This document shows, piece after piece, positions 62,550 through 64,000 of a stretch of DNA of 64,000 nucleotides (its first letter is position 1; each line of letters starts with the position of its first letter). Both the position numbers and the translations under genes were made by a program. The notes below the pieces were generated by a model. That model made no database searches and was not told where the DNA came from. It was given only the letters and a program-made list of their open reading frames with translations. Source of the DNA: Sediminicola luteus (GTDB lineage: Bacteria > Bacteroidota > Bacteroidia > Flavobacteriales > Flavobacteriaceae); the NCBI RefSeq assembly GCF_002514735.1, contig NZ_KZ300476.1:434001-498000 (forward strand), given 5' to 3'.

Positions 62550-63248
62550 TTACAAATATTTTAAGACCCCACGAATGGAATCCAAACTTAAATAGGTATC
62601 GGAAGCATGGTCACCTTGTACCATTTCGTGCTGCCAAGTGGTATGGAACGGAATATGGATGGCCTGTGCCCCGATGTTTACGATAGGCAACACATCCGAT
62701 TTCAAGGAGTTACCTATCATCAGGAATTTCTCGGCCGGAATACGCAAATGCTCCAACAAATTGCTATAGTTAGTTTCCTTTTTCTCACTTAGCACCTCTA
62801 CATGATGAAAATATTGGGCCAAACCGGATTTTTCCAGCTTCCGCTCTTGATCTAACAAATCGCCCTTGGTCACCACCATAACATGATATTTGGGAGATAA
62901 GGTCTTGAGTACCTCTTCTACCCCATCGAGCAATTCTACCGGATGGTTGATCATTTTCTTTCCGATTCCGATAATCTTATCCAATACTTCCAGAGATACC
63001 CTGCCATTACTGATTTCCATGGCCGATTCGATCATTGAGAGCATAAAGCCCTTGACCCCATAACCATACAGGGCCAGGTTGTCCATTTCTTTTTTGAACA
63101 ATTCTTGATCGATCTTGTTTTTGGTCTCGTATCCTTCCAACAAAGAAGCAAAGGCTTCCTCGGCCTCCCTGAAATAAGTTTCGTTTACCCAAAGGGTGTC
63201 GTCGGCATCGAAGGCGATGTATTCTATTTTCGAAAAATCTACTTCCAT
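62550..63248 (-). CDS. HAD-superfamily hydrolase
   Basis: This 232-residue HAD phosphatase has motif I FDADDTLW (nucleophile Asp, ~14-21), motif II VVTKGDL (~126-132) and motif [13 protein letters not shown] (~175-185). The cap region lies between motifs I and II. It overlaps kdsB by 10 bases at its start and precedes kdnB by 15 bases. This placement makes a Kdo or Kdo8N phosphate-processing role conceivable, but it lacks the small-tetramer layout of KdsC, so the substrate remains open. Confidence 0.85.
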   Translation of the reverse strand: MEVDFSKIEYIAFDADDTLWVNETYFREAEEAFASLLEGYETKNKIDQELFKKEMDNLALYGYGVKGFMLSMIESAMEISNGRVSLEVLDKIIGIGKKMINHPVELLDGVEEVLKTLSPKYHVMVVTKGDLLDQERKLEKSGLAQYFHHVEVLSEKKETNYSNLLEHLRIPAEKFLMIGNSLKSDVLPIVNIGAQAIHIPFHTTWQHEMVQGDHASDTYLSLDSIRGVLKYL

Positions 63249-63967
63249 ACGGCCTTGGCTTTGGCAAGATCATCGGGGGTATCGATCTCGATACCGGTAA
63301 CATGGGTCTCCACCATTTTTATTTTTTTTCCGTATTCCAAATAACGGATGGCCTCTATCTTTTCCGTGGCTTCCAAGGCCAACATAGGTAAACGCTGAAA
63401 ATCCATTAGGGCCCTTTTACGAAAGGCGTACACTCCTTTATGCTTAAAGTATTTGGCCCCGGCATTGATATCGCGTGGATAGGGAATCGGTGCCCGTGAG
63501 AAATAGAGGGCAAAGTCTTTATTATCGACGATAACCTTTACGTTATTCGGATTATTGATGTCTTCCAAAGCGGTAATCGGGGTCATTAAACTCGCCAGAT
63601 CAATCTCTTCGGTTTTGTCTTGCTCGAACACCTTTACCAAACTGGCCAAACTTTCCTTTTCAGTAAAAGGCTCATCTCCCTGAACATTTATGATGATATC
63701 GACCTCCATATCGGATACCGCCTCAGCGATGCGATCGCTACCACATTCATGTGCTTTTTGGCTCATCATGGCCTTGCCTCCGGCCTCGGTAATGGTATTG
63801 AAAATGGTTTGGCTATCGGTAACCACGATAACCTCGTCGAACAAGCCGGTATCGCGGGCCGCTTCATAGGTACGGACGATGACCGGTTTTCCGGCAAGAT
63901 CCTTCATCAATTTCCCAGGAAATCGGGAAGCCGCGTAACGGGCCGGGATCATGGCAATAATCTTCAT
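63239..63967 (-). CDS. kdsB: CMP-Kdo synthetase (3-deoxy-manno-octulosonate cytidylyltransferase)
   Basis: KdsB activates Kdo (or Kdo8N) with CTP for lipopolysaccharide inner-core assembly. The 242-residue product has full length with the N-terminal [32 protein letters not shown] and [15 protein letters not shown], all hallmark motifs. It is the first gene of the kdsB-HAD-kdnB group seen here. The 33 bases to the window edge contain only part of an upstream region. Confidence 0.96.
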   Translation of the reverse strand: MKIIAMIPARYAASRFPGKLMKDLAGKPVIVRTYEAARDTGLFDEVIVVTDSQTIFNTITEAGGKAMMSQKAHECGSDRIAEAVSDMEVDIIINVQGDEPFTEKESLASLVKVFEQDKTEEIDLASLMTPITALEDINNPNNVKVIVDNKDFALYFSRAPIPYPRDINAGAKYFKHKGVYAFRKRALMDFQRLPMLALEATEKIEAIRYLEYGKKIKMVETHVTGIEIDTPDDLAKAKAVWK

Positions 63968-64000
63968 CTAGTCTTAATTAGGTTAACTGACTGGGGTTAC

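Overview
The window looks like a chromosome segment of a marine Flavobacteriaceae bacterium (Zobellia/Maribacter-like; inferred, not searched). Evidence: Bacteroidetes-type promoters (TAnnTTTG minus-7 boxes), Bacteroidetes-type conjugation genes (TraE/F/G/I/J/K/M/N/O), signal peptides ending in xAQ, and housekeeping genes such as gcvT, yebC and a Kdo8N-type kdnB-kdsB cluster. The flanks read as moderate GC with housekeeping codon use. The centre is clearly more AT-rich.

Layout. (1) Positions 1-5526 are ordinary chromosome: a serine hydrolase fragment, a secreted DJ-1/PfpI protein, a membrane AraC regulator, gcvT, a sugar-nucleotide-reductase-like SDR, and yebC. (2) About 5527-59480 is an integrative and conjugative element of about 54 kb inserted at the 3' end of yebC. 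A diverged copy of the last ~12 codons of yebC lies at 59483-59524, and both ends carry a paired cgaacaaat repeat. (3) 59525-64000 is chromosome again: an amidohydrolase, a PlsC-like acyltransferase, kdnB, a HAD hydrolase and kdsB.

Inside the element, left to right: tyrosine integrase; small HTH/excisionase-like gene; MOBP relaxase and MobC with a hairpin-rich oriT candidate; a minus-strand five-gene operon (HEPN-like protein, unknown, AEP primase fused to a DEDDh exonuclease, two unknowns); a SIR2-HerA defence pair; a MITE-like palindromic element; a large methylase-helicase with an M23 peptidase; then, on the plus strand, Toprim-like proteins, coupling protein, ParA with iterons, and a complete type IV secretion operon ending in a huge Ig-repeat TraQ-like lipoprotein.

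After a spacer with two ~190 bp hairpin repeats comes a tight eight-gene plus-strand operon (43027-58775): two tandem type III Mod methyltransferases, Res, a SNF2 helicase with a PLD-like N terminus, a DUF4391 protein, a Cas4-like/DEDD DUF2779 protein, and a Gabija-like GajA-GajB pair. A broken second integrase follows, suggesting that this right part arrived as a separate island or accreted element. The eight-gene composite and the HEPN/AEP-exonuclease operon are the best candidates for undescribed immune systems.

No tRNA, rRNA or CRISPR array was seen.
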